In this document: in pieces, positions 26,901-35,427 of the stretch
How positions within the stretch are numbered: the stretch's first letter is position 1
Layout: the number at the start of each line of letters is the position of its first letter
NCBI RefSeq assembly: GCF_026000775.1
Contig: NZ_AP026830.1
Location: 1,077,056 to 1,141,055, forward strand
Reading direction: 5' to 3'
Length of the DNA stretch: 64,000 nt
Origin: Vulcanisaeta souniana JCM 11219
GTDB taxonomy: Archaea > Thermoproteota > Thermoprotei > Thermoproteales > Thermocladiaceae
Position numbers and translations under genes: made by a program
The notes under the pieces: model-generated
What the model was told of the DNA's origin: nothing
Databases searched by the model: none
The model's input: the letters and a program-made list of their open reading frames with translations, nothing else

Positions 26901-29900
26901 TATAGACGAAGTACCAGCCGGTGGCGTTGGCAGCGTACACGCCTATTGTTGCGTTGGTTATTGAGGTCATTCCAGTGGCGTTTATGTAGGCCTCCCACAG
27001 CCTGTAGCTGGCTATGTTGTGCGTTACTATGTTGTGCGTTATGTAGTACGTGAAGTTCAGCACCGAGTAGTACTTCTGTGAAACCTCCACCGCATACGTC
27101 GTTGGGCTAATGCCACTTAGCTGCATAGCCTGTACTGAGGCTGATGGTAATGTTCCATTAAGCAGGACATAGGTTGGCGCTAGTAATGACTCGTTAATCA
27201 AAAGCCTATACTCACTGTAGGAGGCACTTGGCGCGTATAGGAATGTGTCGTTCGGGTAGGCAGTGGTCGTTGTGCCCAGTGTTGTTGAATACGTCGGTAT
27301 GCCCATTGTCAGGTTGAAGACTACGGCGGACGGCGTTGCACTGAATACGTTCGGGTAGATACTAGTCATGTATAGTGGTGTTAGGCTTGTTATTGGTGAG
27401 CTGGAATTGACGAAGAAGCCCATTAGGTTTGGCAGTACGTAACCAGCCATTGAGTAGACGTTATTGACGGGCTCATAGCCAGGGACTGTCCTTGGGTTGT
27501 AGTCAACGGTTGTTGTGCCGTAGGTCTCGACCATTGCGTAGGTGCCGTTGTTCATTATTGCGTAGATGTCACTCGGCATTAGTATTCCTGAGCCAGTCAC
27601 GTTGAATGGGTATAGTATGTTGCTTATGTAGTTCTGGGCTACCGATGTGCCTAGTGATGTTCCTGGCATTACGTACTCCCTGTAGAGCACGTCTGTGAAT
27701 GTTAGGCCTAGGTAGGTGTTGCCCACTGGGTATAGTCCGCTCTTGCTGGTTATGTTGAAGGTGACTGGGTATACGCTGGTCTCAATGACTATGCTGCCTG
27801 GCGGTACCGAGACTGCCTTACCGCCTTCATAGACTGTATAGCTTGTTACGTACTGTACCTGCCCGCTTGGCGTTACCACGGCTATTTCATTGGGTTGTGG
27901 TACAGGGACTAGCTGGTTGAATACCTCCTGGCCTAGGTAGTAGACCTTCATTGGGAATACTTGGCCTGGCATGAATAGCCTCACGAATATGGTGCCCTCG
28001 TGAGGCGCTATTGATGGGAAGCTGAATACGGCGTATGGCGATGCAGTGCTGTAGTTGGCCAGTGTGGCGGCTAGTATGTAGTAGCTGTAGTTGCCCGTGT
28101 ACCACATTGCGTACTGCTGCAGGCTTATTGAACCGCTCTGGTACTCGGACTGGGCGGTGCTCATTAATGACTCGAACTCGCTCTCTATACCCCTGTACAC
28201 AGGTTGCATCCAGGTCTGTCCAACAACCCTGAAGTCAGTTAGGTTGTCGTAGAATTTGAAGGCAGGTGTTGTTGTTTCCCACTGGCTGGCTAGGTCATAT
28301 GGGCTGTACTGGTCAGCGAGCACCAGGGTCACGTTGTAGTAGAAGCTTGGGCAGTAGCTTGGTGTTGCGCATGGGTAGACTGGCTGGCTACTCAACACAT
28401 TGCCCTTCAGGTCAGTCACGTATACATTCAGTGTTTCAACAGGCACGGTTACTGGAAATACCTGACCACACACAGCTGTTGTCGGCACTGATAGTGGCTC
28501 GTAGTATATCGTCAAGTTTTCGTCAAACGGACCCCTGGTACCCAGTGTGTATGCGTAGTACCCACTTGGTATGTTCAAATCGCTTGCGTACTGGCTATAG
28601 GTCTGCCCGTATGTGGTTGATACTGAGGCGTAGGAGTAGGCGCTGTCCGTGGATGGGCTTATCGTCCTCACCTTAAGCATTACGTATGCCTTACCCTGCG
28701 GCTGTATGTAGCTGGCGTTGAGTGGCACGTTCATCACATACACGAAACCACTCGAGTTGGTTATTGCGTGCCACATTTCGAAGGTTCCGTTGTAGTTGTA
28801 GACGCTCACTGCGAAGCCCCACAGTGGGTAGGCCGGTGTTGTGTTGCTCTGAACCTCCACATTAATATCGATGAGCGGGAAGTAAACAGTACTGATAATT
28901 CCTGGTGTCAGTACGTAGTTGTACTCAGGCTGCCTACTGGTGTAGTTGACACTTGGCATTGTGTAGCCGTAGTAGTTTAGCGTGAAGTTGAATATGGGTG
29001 ACATGGCCACTATGTACGGTACGCCAGACAATGAGGATATCTTTAGGCCTATTGGTGATGTTATCTTCATTATGTAGGCCGATGAACTCAGTGTAACCGG
29101 TGTTAGTGTTATTGACGCACCGCTTGGTGTCATTTCACTGACGTAAACCGTGCCAGAGGTTATTGTCTCATTGCACAGGTTGAGGAATTGCACGTTATAG
29201 ACTGTGTACGTGGCGGCTATAAATGCCCTCTCCACCGTGACGTTGGCAAACACTATGGTACCTGCACTTGGATTTACACCAGTTGGTGTTGTGACCGCTA
29301 GTTCACCAGCACTTCCATAGAACTGCGCCAGCGTTGCATTACTGCCATACACCGGCTGGAATATTGGTACCTCGGGTGTCGTGAACTTGTATTGTTCATT
29401 GAAGATCCCTGGGGAGCCTGTGACGTTGTAACCAACCTCGTAAACTCCGTAGCCAACCGTCATCCCATTGTATGTAAGCCAGAAGCTGTAGTAGTAGTAC
29501 TGGGCACCCGTCGTGTAGTTACTTGCTGTTAAACCAACATTACCACTCCTTGCAGTTATTGATGCAGTGAGTGGTGGCGCTGGGAACCAATTGACCTCAG
29601 GCGTTACTAGTATACCGGCTATTGATGACTCCTCAAACGGCGGGAACTGGGCTATTGTGGCCGGGTAGTAGGTTCCGTACGTGGTCTCGTTAGTCCACAC
29701 CTGCTCCTCATAGTACAGCATTCCTGACTCTGCACCACTTGGTGGTGATTGCTGTATTATTGGTGACTGAGAGGAGAACATGTAGTAGGCGGTTATGTAA
29801 GGCACTTGGTTGGGGCTAAGAGGTAGCTGCTGCGTTGCGTTAGTACCTGCCGCAAACTGGGTTATGTTTATGAAGACCGGCATTAACGCCACCGTTACGT

Positions 29901-31485
29901 TATTTATCCTGACGCTGGTTACTCCACTCACGGATAGTGTTGCCGTGAACACAGGCTGATTCTCATAGAATATGTAGAGCTCTGGCGTTGGGAACCCGGT
30001 CTGTGTTAACTTCGGTGTTCCAGCAAGTCCGGTGGATGTTGGTGCGCCTGTGAAGTAGCCCACCGGCACTAATGCGGGTGTTGATTCATAGTACAGTAGG
30101 TAGTTCTCGCTAACCACAGTGGCGGTTGGCGTTGTTGAGAGTAACCACTTGACGTAGAGCTTCTCGGCAAGTATTGGGTTGGGTATGGACGTGGCATTAC
30201 GAATTATTAAATTACCCTTCAGATCAGTGACATTACCAAGGTAGAACTCCACAACAGGCACGCCAACGAGTAGCGCTGGGTCAACGCCAGTTGCATTACA
30301 TAGTGCCGATAAATAAATAAATGTTCCAGAGTACCAATCATATGCTTGAGCAGCATTGAATGACTCTGGTGTTGTACCTGCATTAACCGTTGCGGTTGTG
30401 TAATTAAACAGCACCACCGACTGGCCACTTGGGTATACGTCGCTAACGGTTATGACTATTGGCTGGGCAGTGACGCTTGGGTAGTTGTGGTCTTTCGTAT
30501 TTAAGCCACTGAATTCGTTGGTTACGTAGTATATTGGGCCGAAGCCCGTATAAATACTCTGTAATGCGGTTGATACCGTGCTGTTGTACGTGGTTGGTCC
30601 AAATACCGTAACACCAGTGCCCAGGGTCACCGAGGCCTCCAGCTGTGGTGATGGAGGTAATGATGATGGCTTTACTGACGCACTAGTGGTTGCTCCAACG
30701 TATAGGAAGAAGAAGTAGAGGTCTGGTAGAACAACGTATAAGTCACTCGGTGTTGTCTCAGCGCCATGGACCGGCCTGAACAATGGGTATTCATATGCCG
30801 TCACATATGTACCGTTTGGTAGTTCGTATTTCACGGTTGATGTAACAGCGGGTATTAGGCTCTCTTTTATTGTTGGTGATACCGGTATGTAACTGCTGGT
30901 GCTGACTGTTGTTAGGTTGTTCATTAGGTGCTGTAGGTCCATGAATGTTGATGTTACGTTGAGGACCATCCAGTTGGCTCCTCCGTAGCCGTTTAGGACT
31001 ATTGCTATTGTCCAGTTGGCGTAGACCTGGTTTGGTTGTATTCCGTTGGTTAGTGTTGTGCTTACGGTCCAGGTCACGCCACCAGTTGAGTTGGCTGTGG
31101 CGGTTGCCGTCATTTCAATTGGTGAGTAAAGCGTAAACCCAGTACCATTCCAGTAGTAGACGTCGCTTGCATTGGCTATGTATATGCTGAAGGACTTACC
31201 GGCTGTGAAGTACCAGGGAACCATATGGTCAATTAAGCTGGTATAGCAAGCTGATGGGCATGTTGGTGTTACTCCGTACTCAAGTCTTGCGTCTGTTAGG
31301 TTCCAGTACATTGTGTAGGTGTAGGTCTTTGGCGGTATTGGTACTGATACTGGTCCGTAGGGTCCGTATGTTACCTGTGCCAGGGCTAGGTGCCCCAGTC
31401 CGGCAACTACTCCTATTACTAGTAGTAGTGTTACTACCGGTAGTATTGTTTTTGTTATTTTCCAGTTGGTTTTGGTCCTAGTCAT
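23926..31485 (-). CDS. giant 2519-residue membrane-anchored surface protein, S-layer/adhesin candidate
   Basis: The longest gene in the window. It has an N-terminal signal helix (about 11-36, ILPVVTLLLVIGVVAGLGHL), about 2400 extracellular residues rich in Thr, Ser, Tyr, Val and Pro with very many NxS/T sequons and almost no charged residues, and a C-terminal membrane helix (~2475-2500) ending WRRKRLAGLLGPPK. Only a few Cys are present. The last ~150 residues match the small protein at 1905. TTATAAAC at 31507-31515 lies 26 nt before the ATG. The composition fits an S-layer or long surface-fibre protein; no catalytic domain was recognised. Confidence 0.8.
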   Translation of the reverse strand: MTRTKTNWKITKTILPVVTLLLVIGVVAGLGHLALAQVTYGPYGPVSVPIPPKTYTYTMYWNLTDARLEYGVTPTCPSACYTSLIDHMVPWYFTAGKSFSIYIANASDVYYWNGTGFTLYSPIEMTATATANSTGGVTWTVSTTLTNGIQPNQVYANWTIAIVLNGYGGANWMVLNVTSTFMDLQHLMNNLTTVSTSSYIPVSPTIKESLIPAVTSTVKYELPNGTYVTAYEYPLFRPVHGAETTPSDLYVVLPDLYFFFLYVGATTSASVKPSSLPPSPQLEASVTLGTGVTVFGPTTYNSTVSTALQSIYTGFGPIYYVTNEFSGLNTKDHNYPSVTAQPIVITVSDVYPSGQSVVLFNYTTATVNAGTTPESFNAAQAYDWYSGTFIYLSALCNATGVDPALLVGVPVVEFYLGNVTDLKGNLIIRNATSIPNPILAEKLYVKWLLSTTPTATVVSENYLLYYESTPALVPVGYFTGAPTSTGLAGTPKLTQTGFPTPELYIFYENQPVFTATLSVSGVTSVRINNVTVALMPVFINITQFAAGTNATQQLPLSPNQVPYITAYYMFSSQSPIIQQSPPSGAESGMLYYEEQVWTNETTYGTYYPATIAQFPPFEESSIAGILVTPEVNWFPAPPLTASITARSGNVGLTASNYTTGAQYYYYSFWLTYNGMTVGYGVYEVGYNVTGSPGIFNEQYKFTTPEVPIFQPVYGSNATLAQFYGSAGELAVTTPTGVNPSAGTIVFANVTVERAFIAATYTVYNVQFLNLCNETITSGTVYVSEMTPSGASITLTPVTLSSSAYIMKITSPIGLKISSLSGVPYIVAMSPIFNFTLNYYGYTMPSVNYTSRQPEYNYVLTPGIISTVYFPLIDINVEVQSNTTPAYPLWGFAVSVYNYNGTFEMWHAITNSSGFVYVMNVPLNASYIQPQGKAYVMLKVRTISPSTDSAYSYASVSTTYGQTYSQYASDLNIPSGYYAYTLGTRGPFDENLTIYYEPLSVPTTAVCGQVFPVTVPVETLNVYVTDLKGNVLSSQPVYPCATPSYCPSFYYNVTLVLADQYSPYDLASQWETTTPAFKFYDNLTDFRVVGQTWMQPVYRGIESEFESLMSTAQSEYQSGSISLQQYAMWYTGNYSYYILAATLANYSTASPYAVFSFPSIAPHEGTIFVRLFMPGQVFPMKVYYLGQEVFNQLVPVPQPNEIAVVTPSGQVQYVTSYTVYEGGKAVSVPPGSIVIETSVYPVTFNITSKSGLYPVGNTYLGLTFTDVLYREYVMPGTSLGTSVAQNYISNILYPFNVTGSGILMPSDIYAIMNNGTYAMVETYGTTTVDYNPRTVPGYEPVNNVYSMAGYVLPNLMGFFVNSSSPITSLTPLYMTSIYPNVFSATPSAVVFNLTMGIPTYSTTLGTTTTAYPNDTFLYAPSASYSEYRLLINESLLAPTYVLLNGTLPSASVQAMQLSGISPTTYAVEVSQKYYSVLNFTYYITHNIVTHNIASYRLWEAYINATGMTSITNATIGVYAANATGWYFVYSTNETSTFQEAMTRTIPLYLPLNVAAIENAVENVQQVAVVLYIYGSGSLYILPPAAAADHVHVQYPVLSSGFGGTISYYTENLYTNSTGTGTMSITFSYPSPNAEWYPYFGSPLTVVIPVPSSGEAVFDLPWWAPTTGAYGTRIARFWVMGASSGSYLVTQNIGYGSITAVIKPSQYTPTSPSPLPELAISSYVLLNYITPEQGASAVNTGELPLGTVSSSGSLYMTAIGAGTGGTSAPMLRNDTLFPEDLWNVTLSTMPANGVYNIRTIALESVDIYNNASFPIFVTGFTYSSAGSNYPLSVPTTEIAPGMLAEIPAQYIYGSSYEFASTWCDLGNYTPYIPDLSATFYYTPPNATFYLANGMPLNFTVYPNGQVSIGTHTYNISQLEAPLQSPTINFTTLYAGSELDNVNTTVTIPQFGESARSSVYYESYYNYSSSIVGAQAILYDHEAYPVSGKWDIAGYVGVSSAPDLLPSASSDTEAKMVFTYPTIPLASIEDWDGRPLPNQMIVSYGTSTTPVLCAGTGSIAIDFSGVNGQLLQPLPANSRTVVYWYDSCLLYTITNGAYPYINIYDTSILTDVQTLGNATATATVETHVVPATVYLKNAAGTGIPGALVVVFDQPTMGNEFLGFNVTGTDGSITPVDYRIYPPATSQLPPTNYYVVVYYAANGTPLTWQDIQQAISSGASLKLVPVFENTFSIQRTVTATEAVESFTLSNVLTTANIVVVLSSFGPAPGVTLSYSVSEPECPVTISSVSPALTIVGYTYTVSPLVPSPSTCTTATAIPSTTATTNAQGQVSTSTFVVPISPFAAQVTVSVQSWKGIPLGYTYTYYVTSSNATTPIQVSVPAVELTVTPVSASGAPLTNEATVNVTCQTPSGAVPVASGVGSQTVTVPIPSSGSITCTVTGYSYGKSASTTVTLSSSQAGQTMTQTLTIPVSGYYIPGVGFVPTSTFILLAVVIIIVVILIVILLIEYSNWRRKRLAGLLGPPK

Positions 31486-31616
31486 CGGGCATCAATGCAG
31501 GACTGGGTTTATAAGGGACTCGCTTGGAAGGGTCGTTGGACTACCTCGTGGAACTACTGCGTTCGTGGAACAAATAAATAATATATTTATAATTTAACGG
31601 TAAATATATATTTAAA

Positions 31617-32768
31617 TCAACCAGGCACCTCAACTGTGGCCGGTTGCCCAGGGGCATCCAACCACGTTGGGTAGCTCTGTGTTGTGCCCGTGATGTTCCA
31701 TACAAACCATTGACTTGGGAATCCCTGTGGGTACGTAATCACCATCACTAGGTAGTACCCGCCCGGCACTTGTTGGTTCATGTTCATCACTATGTTGTAG
31801 GTTATTGGTTGTGGTAGTGTGCACCAGATAAAAAACTTGTTATACTGATTGTACACATAGTAGCATGTATTTCCCTGCAGCCCTGGGAATTGTATCCAAG
31901 TCATGTCAAAGGCGCACTGGGCCGTTAAGTGAGCGCCGTTGCATGTTGGGTTTAGCCAGGTTGCGCTGTCCTGGCTTAGTACGTAGAGGGTGAAGTATTG
32001 GGGTTGCCTGATGAAGCTTGTACCATTTAGGAATGTTATGCTTATGCCTATTGCCGTGCTGTTAATGGGGTTAATTGTTACTTGCGGCCAGTACCCGTTG
32101 TATACAGTCGTGTCTATTGGGCCGGGTGGTGGTGCTGGGCATGTGGTGTAGGCGCCATTAACACCAATGCCTCCGTAAATGTTTATGCAGCCCCACTGCC
32201 CAATGCCGTAGTCCTTGGTTATGTATGTGTTTAGGCCGTTTAACGGGCCGACTATGTAGTTCGGGTCTATGTGTAGTAGGTAATAATTATTGCCCAGCGT
32301 TATTATGACCCCTGGGTACTGGTTTTGTTGGTTCTGCCCCGTGGTTATCACCGCCGAGACCCAGTGATACAAGTAGTAACTAATTGGGTTAGCGCCTAGG
32401 GCTGGGTTACCTGCGTCTGTTTGCGCTGGGTCAAGTATCACCGGCCCTACACTTGTTAGCAATAATTCGGGTTCTGTGCTTTTACTCACGTACTCATAAG
32501 TCGTGCTATTAATAACCTCGAAACCGCTTGGCGCCACTGCGCCTATTATTGTCACCGGGCCCTTGGTGCTTATTAACGCGCCTCCCTGTGTTACTAATCC
32601 GCTATACGTCGCGGCTGCCTCGCCCACGGTGTTCACGTGGTTTGCCGCTATGCCCTCCAGGGTTATTATCATGGACATAACCTCAACGGCAATGCCGATA
32701 CCCATGAGTAAGGCAATTAGCACTAGTACCCCGGCGAGTATTGTCGATAGTGAACCCCTGCTCCTCAT
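31617..32768 (-). CDS. pilin-like secreted protein
   Basis: 383 residues from ATG 32768 (MRSRGSLSTILAGVLVLIALLMGIG). The frame is open for 21 more codons, but CTTATTAATTAAG lies 27 nt before 32768. A short basic leader ending RSRG, then a hydrophobic helix starting SLSTILAGV, resembles archaeal type IV pilin (class III) signal peptides cut by PibD-like peptidases. The rest is a Tyr/Asn/Thr/Pro-rich ectodomain with scattered Cys. At this size it would be a large pilin or pseudopilin-like surface protein. It lies upstream of and in the same direction as the giant gene, which has its own promoter. Confidence 0.55.
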   Translation of the reverse strand: MRSRGSLSTILAGVLVLIALLMGIGIAVEVMSMIITLEGIAANHVNTVGEAAATYSGLVTQGGALISTKGPVTIIGAVAPSGFEVINSTTYEYVSKSTEPELLLTSVGPVILDPAQTDAGNPALGANPISYYLYHWVSAVITTGQNQQNQYPGVIITLGNNYYLLHIDPNYIVGPLNGLNTYITKDYGIGQWGCINIYGGIGVNGAYTTCPAPPPGPIDTTVYNGYWPQVTINPINSTAIGISITFLNGTSFIRQPQYFTLYVLSQDSATWLNPTCNGAHLTAQCAFDMTWIQFPGLQGNTCYYVYNQYNKFFIWCTLPQPITYNIVMNMNQQVPGGYYLVMVITYPQGFPSQWFVWNITGTTQSYPTWLDAPGQPATVEVPG

Positions 32769-32863
32769 CAATAGAATAACTATCAACTTAATTAATAAGG
32801 CACTACGGCGATGCGCATTGCTCTGAAGCAATAATTTAAAGGGGCATAATTTTAAGCAACTAT

Positions 32864-33601
32864 ATGCTAGCGCCAGTTATACTACAGCAGTACTTAGTCC
32901 CAAAACCCGTGGGACTTGTCGGGACCGCAGCGATATCCATGGGGCGACTCGGTGATTACGCAACGGCCTTAGGAATATCGAACGACTTAGTAGGTAATAT
33001 TACGAACGCCTTTAGGGATGCCTTAGATAACGAGGTTTACGCGGTTTTAAACGCTGAGGATGTTACGAACACGTTTTTAATAGACCTACCGATATTCACG
33101 GGTAGGGTGATTAACCTCATGATTAGGTCTACCCAGGATGTGGTTAGGGGCATCAGTCTCAGTAAGATTTCCATTAATGATTTTAACAGGGCTGAACTAG
33201 CAATCAGTAGGGAATTGGCTAGGTTAATTAGGTCCACTAATTACCCACATGCTGAGGACCTCGTCTATGCGTTGTCCATGCTCATTGAGTATGATCTGTG
33301 GGTTGTGAATAACGTGGTTAGGTACGGGTTTAATGAGGTAATAAGCAGGATAAACGAACGCGCACTTAACGAGGCCGGTGAGGCATCGGCGTATTTAATG
33401 GCCACGGCATTTGCTTGGTACTCATCAACATCCGCGGTATTGGGCATGGTTAGGGAGTACAGGGAGGGCAATAGGGACCTACTTGCCCGCTGGTCAAGGG
33501 AATACGCGGATGAACTCGACGCATACATAGACACGCTAGATCTACTAATCAATGACGAGACCTATGAGGCGTTGGTGGAGGAGGGTGTGATTAAGCAGTG
33601 A
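32864..33601 (+). CDS. helical protein of unknown function, antitoxin-like tail
   Basis: 245 residues; AATTTAAAGG at 32832-32840 lies 28 nt before the ATG. The sequence is mostly alpha-helical, with no membrane segment and no family recognised. The last ~35 residues (EYADELDAYIDTLDLLINDE, then TYEALVEEG) resemble the C-terminal toxin-binding helices of RelB-type antitoxins. The gene ends two bases before the broken RelE-like gene, the usual antitoxin-toxin arrangement. Acting as an unusually long antitoxin is inference. Confidence 0.5.
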   Translation: MLAPVILQQYLVPKPVGLVGTAAISMGRLGDYATALGISNDLVGNITNAFRDALDNEVYAVLNAEDVTNTFLIDLPIFTGRVINLMIRSTQDVVRGISLSKISINDFNRAELAISRELARLIRSTNYPHAEDLVYALSMLIEYDLWVVNNVVRYGFNEVISRINERALNEAGEASAYLMATAFAWYSSTSAVLGMVREYREGNRDLLARWSREYADELDAYIDTLDLLINDETYEALVEEGVIKQ

Positions 33602-33603
33602 AG

Positions 33604-33861
33604 ATGTACGGCGTGGAGTTCTCGTAAAAGGCCAAGAGGTCGCTAAGGAACCTTCCAAATGATGTGCGCGATGGAATCCTCAATAGGATTAATGAATTAG
33701 CTAGCAACCCTGTTTGCGAGAAGGGACTTAAAGGAAGGCTTCAGGGGTTGTGCAGGGCAAGGGTTGGTGACTACAGGATAATATACTCAATAGATCACGA
33801 GCACCGCATTATAAGGATAATCGACGTTGGTAAACGGGAGAATATCTATGAAAGACTATGA
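33604..33861 (+). pseudogene. RelE/ParE-family toxin with a premature stop
   Basis: Reading from ATG 33604 gives MYGVEFS, TAA (33625-33627), then in the same frame KAKRSLRNLPNDVRDGILNR, INELASNP, LKGRLQGL, VGDYRIIYSID, IIRIIDVGKRENIYERL. The two sides join into a full-length RelE-type protein in which family members commonly have Lys at the stop position (TAA versus AAA). It looks like a single nonsense mutation in a toxin. A GTG at 33664 could start a truncated 65-residue product lacking the first helix. The 3' end overlaps the convergent ATPase by 6 nt. Confidence 0.8.
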
Positions 33862-34938
33862 GCGCGTGAAGTACCTGGCCCTAAGCACTGCGTACCTAAC
33901 TATTGGGTCTGGAATGCCGTACCAATCACCATCCTTGGTCAGGAACCCCATTTTGACCAGGTTGTTTAGGTCCCTAGAGAGAGTTGCATTGGTTGGCCTC
34001 TCACCCATCCTAGCCATTAGGTACTTCATGACGTCACTCCACCTGGCCTTACCGAGTACGGCGACCGCCTCCATTATGTACCGGTAGTACTGGCTCCTCG
34101 AGAATAACTCCTCAAGCTCAGACCTAACTAGGTTGGCGCCAATCTCCTTAACCTCATTGATTGCATCCTCACCCCTCTCAGGATAGAGCCTACCAAAGTA
34201 TACAAGCCAGCCGGCAATACCGCCCAGCTCATCGACGGCCCTCTCAATGACCCTATCATCAACGTTAATGCCTAACTCCCTGAATCCCCTCCTAAGGAAC
34301 TCAATGGATCTCTCCCTATCGAATGGCCTAAGCTCAATAACATGGTAATACCTACCATAGAGCCCGGATGATGGGTCGTCAAGGCCCAGGAAGTCGTGTA
34401 AGAGACCAACCTCATTACCCGTGAGTACTAGGGTTATGTTCCTCAGGTGGTCATAGGCGTATGCCAGTAATGGTCTGAGACCGATCGTTGAGTATCTGAG
34501 GTACTGGGCCTCGTCGAAGACGAGCACCACGTGCTTACCGGCATTATTAATCGCCTCAAGGATCTTTGCAATCCCATCCCTAATCCTCGAGGCGCTAAGT
34601 CTAAACCTAATGGGGCCAAGGGATACGTCAATCTCGTCAATGATCCTCCTAACCCCCTCCCAAAAACTGAGGTTGCCCAGTGACATCCTTAACTCATTGT
34701 ATATCCTCTCCGCGGGCACCTTCCTCGAGACATTATCATAAAGCTTCCTAACGTCGATGAATACGTAGTCAATGCCCAGGGAATTAAGTACTGAAAGCAC
34801 GAGGCTTGACTTACCGACCCTCCTAATCCCAAGCACAAGGACCAACCGCTCATTAAGGCCGCTCCTAAATCTCTCTATCTCTGCCTCCCTGTCAAAGAGC
34901 TCGTCCAGTGAGGTCTTGGGCTCAGTGCTGAAGAGCAA
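33856..34938 (-). CDS. archaeal ATPase (PF01637-type) with C-terminal winged helix
   Basis: 360 residues from TTG 34938, with a strong ribosome site GGGGGTGAT just upstream. It opens LDELFDREAEIERFRSGL, then Walker A VLGIRRVGKSSLVLS, Walker B VVLVFDEAQYLR and a sensor-like LVLTGNEVGLLHDFLG. The C-terminal ~75 residues (WSDVMKYLMARMGERPTNAT, LSRDLNNLVKMGFL) form a winged helix. Such archaeal ATPases are common in accessory regions and have no fixed role. A duplicated 11-bp motif lies in its 5' region. Confidence 0.85.
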   Translation of the reverse strand: MLFSTEPKTSLDELFDREAEIERFRSGLNERLVLVLGIRRVGKSSLVLSVLNSLGIDYVFIDVRKLYDNVSRKVPAERIYNELRMSLGNLSFWEGVRRIIDEIDVSLGPIRFRLSASRIRDGIAKILEAINNAGKHVVLVFDEAQYLRYSTIGLRPLLAYAYDHLRNITLVLTGNEVGLLHDFLGLDDPSSGLYGRYYHVIELRPFDRERSIEFLRRGFRELGINVDDRVIERAVDELGGIAGWLVYFGRLYPERGEDAINEVKEIGANLVRSELEELFSRSQYYRYIMEAVAVLGKARWSDVMKYLMARMGERPTNATLSRDLNNLVKMGFLTKDGDWYGIPDPIVRYAVLRARYFTRS

Positions 34939-34965
34939 GTATCACCCCCGCTACTAAGTATCACC
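34937..34965. promoter_or_regulatory. 11-bp direct repeat before the ATPase start
   Basis: AAGTATCACCC occurs at 34937-34947 and again at 34955-34965, 18 bp apart centre to centre. The first copy includes the ribosome site of the ATPase gene; the second sits in its leader or promoter. It could be an operator or a duplicated ribosome site. Confidence 0.35.
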
Positions 34966-35004
34966 CTCAATACTTAAGTTTTCCGAAACGCATATTAATG
35001 AATT

Positions 35005-35385
35005 ATGGACCCTAGGTTAGTTGTGGGGCATGTGTATGTTGATGTTGAGTTAATTGGTGTTAAGGGGATTGGTAGGTTCAGGGCTCTTGTGGATACTGGC
35101 ACCGCATACACTGTGGTTCCAAGGAAGGTCGCTGAGGAATTGGGTATTGCCGGCACTAGTAGGCATGTCAGGGTAATGACTGCGAGGGGTGAGGCAATGC
35201 TTGAGGAGGGTATTGCGGTTATTAGGTTGATGGGTGAGGAGAGGACCAACGTGGTCCTGATAAGTGATGAGGTCAAGCAGGTACTCATTGGGGTGACCAC
35301 GCTGGGGGCCTTCGGCCTGAGGGTAGACCCAACCACAGGCAGGCTGGAGAGGACCGGCGTACTACTCTTAACTCTATATCAATAG
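35005..35385 (+). CDS. retropepsin-like aspartic protease
   Basis: 126 residues, single domain. The catalytic motif is FRALVDTGTAYTVVP (DTG at about residues 30-32), preceded by a beta strand pair (VYVDVELIGVKGIGRFRA). The second hydrophobic-hydrophobic-Gly motif is VLIGVTTLGAFGLRVD. This is the clan AA single-lobe fold that works as a homodimer. Cytoplasmic, no signal peptide. Archaeal members are common but their substrates are unknown. It lies just upstream of a HEPN/MNT pair on the same strand. Confidence 0.85.
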   Translation: MDPRLVVGHVYVDVELIGVKGIGRFRALVDTGTAYTVVPRKVAEELGIAGTSRHVRVMTARGEAMLEEGIAVIRLMGEERTNVVLISDEVKQVLIGVTTLGAFGLRVDPTTGRLERTGVLLLTLYQ

Positions 35386-35427
35386 GTTTATTACCCTGGA
35401 TGGGGGATTAATGCCTTGATTAATTCT

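Noticed and set aside
24375-31481. Many open frames of 60-140 codons opposite the giant surface gene
   Set aside because: They arise because the giant gene has low-charge, GT/AC-rich codons that leave the other strand open; none has a promoter box or domain pattern.
33625-33627. Programmed readthrough or recoding at the RelE stop
   Set aside because: The codon is TAA, which is neither the pyrrolysine (TAG) nor selenocysteine (TGA) codon, and no recoding structure is apparent; a nonsense mutation is simpler.
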